The notes beneath the pieces were generated by a model. The model worked only from the letters and a program-made list of their open reading frames with translations, had not been told where the DNA came from and made no database searches. From NCBI GenBank assembly GCA_902826155.1, contig CADEDU010000166.1:1-6164 (forward strand): DNA of 6,164 bases, given 5' to 3'. The stretch comes from an uncultured beta proteobacterium (GTDB lineage: Bacteria > Pseudomonadota > Gammaproteobacteria > Burkholderiales > SG8-39). Of this stretch, positions 4,694 to 6,164 are shown in pieces; within the stretch, counting starts at the first letter, position 1; the number at the start of each line of letters is the position of its first letter. A program made the position numbers and the translations under genes.

Positions 4694-6164
4694 ATGGCAG
4701 CCGACCCCAACCCGCTTTCGCAGGAAGCCCCCCGCCCCACCCGCCCGATCGCGTGGTCCGTCGACGACTCGTCGGAGCTCTACCAGGTCAACGCCTGGGG
4801 CAAGGGTTACTTCTGCGTCAACACCGCCGGCCATCTCGTCGTGCGCCCCGACATGGACGCCGCGCGCGAGATCGATCTCTTCGATGTGGTGCAGGGCCTC
4901 AAGGAGCGCGAGCTCACGACGCCGGTCGTCGTGCGCTTCTCCGACATCCTGGCGCATCGCCTGAAGCACCTGCACGGCGCGTTCGCGCAGGCGATCGCCG
5001 AGAACGACTACCAGAACAAGTACACGGCGGTGTTCCCGATCAAGGTGAACCAGCAGCGCCTAGTCGTCGAAGAGGTGTACCGCTACGGCAAGCCGTTCGG
5101 CTTCGGTCTCGAAGTCGGCAGCAAGCCCGAGCTGTTGAGCGTGATGGGCATGACGGCCGACGCGCCGGACCGCCTGATCATCTGCAACGGGTTCAAGGAC
5201 GACTCCTATCTCGAAGCCGCGATCATCGCGACGAAGCTCGGCCGAACCATCATCCCGGTGGTCGAAAACTTCGAGGAGCTCCCGGCGATCCTGCGCATCG
5301 CCGAGAAGTACGACGTGCGGCCGAAGATCGGCATTCGCGTGAAGCTCGCGAGCGAAGGCTCGGGCAAGTGGCGCGAGTCCGCGGGCGACAAGTCGAAGTT
5401 CGGCTTGTTCATCACCGAGATCCTCGAAGCGGTGGAGATCCTGCGCAAGAAGGACATGCTCGACTGCCTGCAGCTCGTGCATTGTCATCCGGGCAGCCAG
5501 CTGCAGGACATCCGCCGCGTGAAGGACGCGATCAACGAGCTCGCGCACGTGTACGCCGAACTCAAGATCCTGGGCGCGGGATTGCAGTACATCGACGTGG
5601 GCGGCGGCCTGGGTGTCGATTACGACGGCAGCGGGACGAACTTCGCGTCGTCGATGAACTACACGCTCAACGAGTACGCCAACGACGTCGTGTACCGCAT
5701 CGCGAACGTGTGCAACGCGCGCAAGATCGCGCACCCGATGATCGTCAGCGAATCCGGCCGCGCGATCGCCGCGCATCACAGCGTGCTGATCTTCAACACG
5801 CTCGGCACGTCGGCGCTGGATCAGTTCAAGGTCACTGGCAAGGAAGACCAGGAGAGCGGCGTGACGCTGCCACAGCCGGTGCGCGACCTGCTCGACGCGT
5901 ATCGCACGGTCACCGAGCGCCGCGTCGTCGAGTGCTATCACGACGCGCAGACCGCGCGCGACCAGGTTTTGCAGATGTTCAACCTCGGCCTGCTGACGCT
6001 CGAGCAGCGCGGCCTGGCCGAGCGGCTCTACTGGGCGACTTGCGCGAAGGTGCGCGACCTCACGCGCAAGCTCGACGAGGTGCCCGAGGAGCTCGAAGAC
6101 ATCGAGTCCATCCTCTCCGACATCTACTTCTGCAATTTCTCGGTGTTCCAGTCGCTGCCGGACA
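4694..6164 (+). CDS. speA: Biosynthetic arginine decarboxylase, N-terminal 490 residues (runs off the window)
   Basis: This PLP-dependent enzyme (EC 4.1.1.19) converts arginine to agmatine, the first step to putrescine. The family is about 630-660 residues long, so roughly three-quarters is present. Visible landmarks are WSVDDSSELYQVNAWGKGYFCVN (21-43), RFSDIL (81-86), FPIKVNQQ (114-121) with PLP lysine K117, GLEVGSKPEL (138-147), ICNGFKD (163-169), HCHPGSQ (263-269), the phosphate-binding DVGGGLGVDYDGS (301-313), and VSESGRAIAAHHS (351-363). The window ends at NFSVFQSLPD, just before the C-terminal segment that holds the catalytic cysteine (TCDSDG in relatives), which is unseen. The ATG at 4694 gives a 20-residue Pro-rich lead before the conserved core. 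GTG 4682 would add four residues, and GTG 4643 would add 17 but overlaps the Shine-Dalgarno sequence. It shares the polyamine pathway with hss, which lies two genes away on the other strand. Confidence 0.95.
   Translation, partial: MAADPNPLSQEAPRPTRPIAWSVDDSSELYQVNAWGKGYFCVNTAGHLVVRPDMDAAREIDLFDVVQGLKERELTTPVVVRFSDILAHRLKHLHGAFAQAIAENDYQNKYTAVFPIKVNQQRLVVEEVYRYGKPFGFGLEVGSKPELLSVMGMTADAPDRLIICNGFKDDSYLEAAIIATKLGRTIIPVVENFEELPAILRIAEKYDVRPKIGIRVKLASEGSGKWRESAGDKSKFGLFITEILEAVEILRKKDMLDCLQLVHCHPGSQLQDIRRVKDAINELAHVYAELKILGAGLQYIDVGGGLGVDYDGSGTNFASSMNYTLNEYANDVVYRIANVCNARKIAHPMIVSESGRAIAAHHSVLIFNTLGTSALDQFKVTGKEDQESGVTLPQPVRDLLDAYRTVTERRVVECYHDAQTARDQVLQMFNLGLLTLEQRGLAERLYWATCAKVRDLTRKLDEVPEELEDIESILSDIYFCNFSVFQSLPD

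Noticed and set aside
4643..4694. GTG at 4643 as the speA start
   Set aside because: It overlaps the GGAGGTGA motif, leaving no spacing for ribosome binding. ATG 4694 already gives a normal N-terminal lead to the conserved core.
5060..5941. Minus-strand open frame (293 codons) opposite speA
   Set aside because: Its His/Arg/Val/Asp-rich composition arises from the codon bias of speA read backwards; no motif is seen.

Overview
The window is GC-rich (roughly two-thirds G+C by eye), densely packed bacterial chromosome. The gene content (TIGR01777-type epimerase, bacterial homospermidine synthase, SseA-type sulfurtransferase, long-form SpeA) suggests a free-living proteobacterium, perhaps a beta- or gammaproteobacterium. 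That placement is inferred from protein resemblance alone. I see no rRNA, tRNA, CRISPR array, insertion sequence, phage gene or integrase.

Layout. Bases 2-592 (+) hold the 3' part of a DUF4166-type gene that starts before the window. It overlaps by 4 bp (ATGA) a TIGR01777/YfcH-like NAD(P)-dependent epimerase at 589-1503 (+). The end of the epimerase gene, including its stop codon, lies inside a tandem array of three 30-bp palindromic repeats (1488-1575). This array fills the junction with the convergent gene hss, homospermidine synthase (2992-1580, minus). A glutathione S-transferase gene (3747-3070, minus) lies upstream of hss on the same strand. It is divergent from sseA, a two-domain 3-mercaptopyruvate sulfurtransferase (3771-4619, +). 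Only 23 bp separate those two starts, and the gap carries overlapping -10-like boxes placed as expected for leaderless transcripts. After a 74-bp gap with an unattached perfect Shine-Dalgarno sequence comes speA, biosynthetic arginine decarboxylase (4694 to beyond the window end, +).

How the genes work together. The clearest theme is polyamine synthesis. SpeA turns arginine into agmatine, the precursor of putrescine, and homospermidine synthase turns putrescine into sym-homospermidine. The enzyme or enzymes linking agmatine to putrescine (agmatinase, or agmatine deiminase plus N-carbamoylputrescine amidohydrolase) are not in the window. The GST and SseA are thiol and sulfur enzymes with no evident direct link to that pathway.

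No new multi-gene system is visible; the genes all belong to known families. The points worth a second look are in the non-coding DNA: the palindrome array that supplies a stop codon, the compact divergent promoter, and the unresolved speA leader and start.
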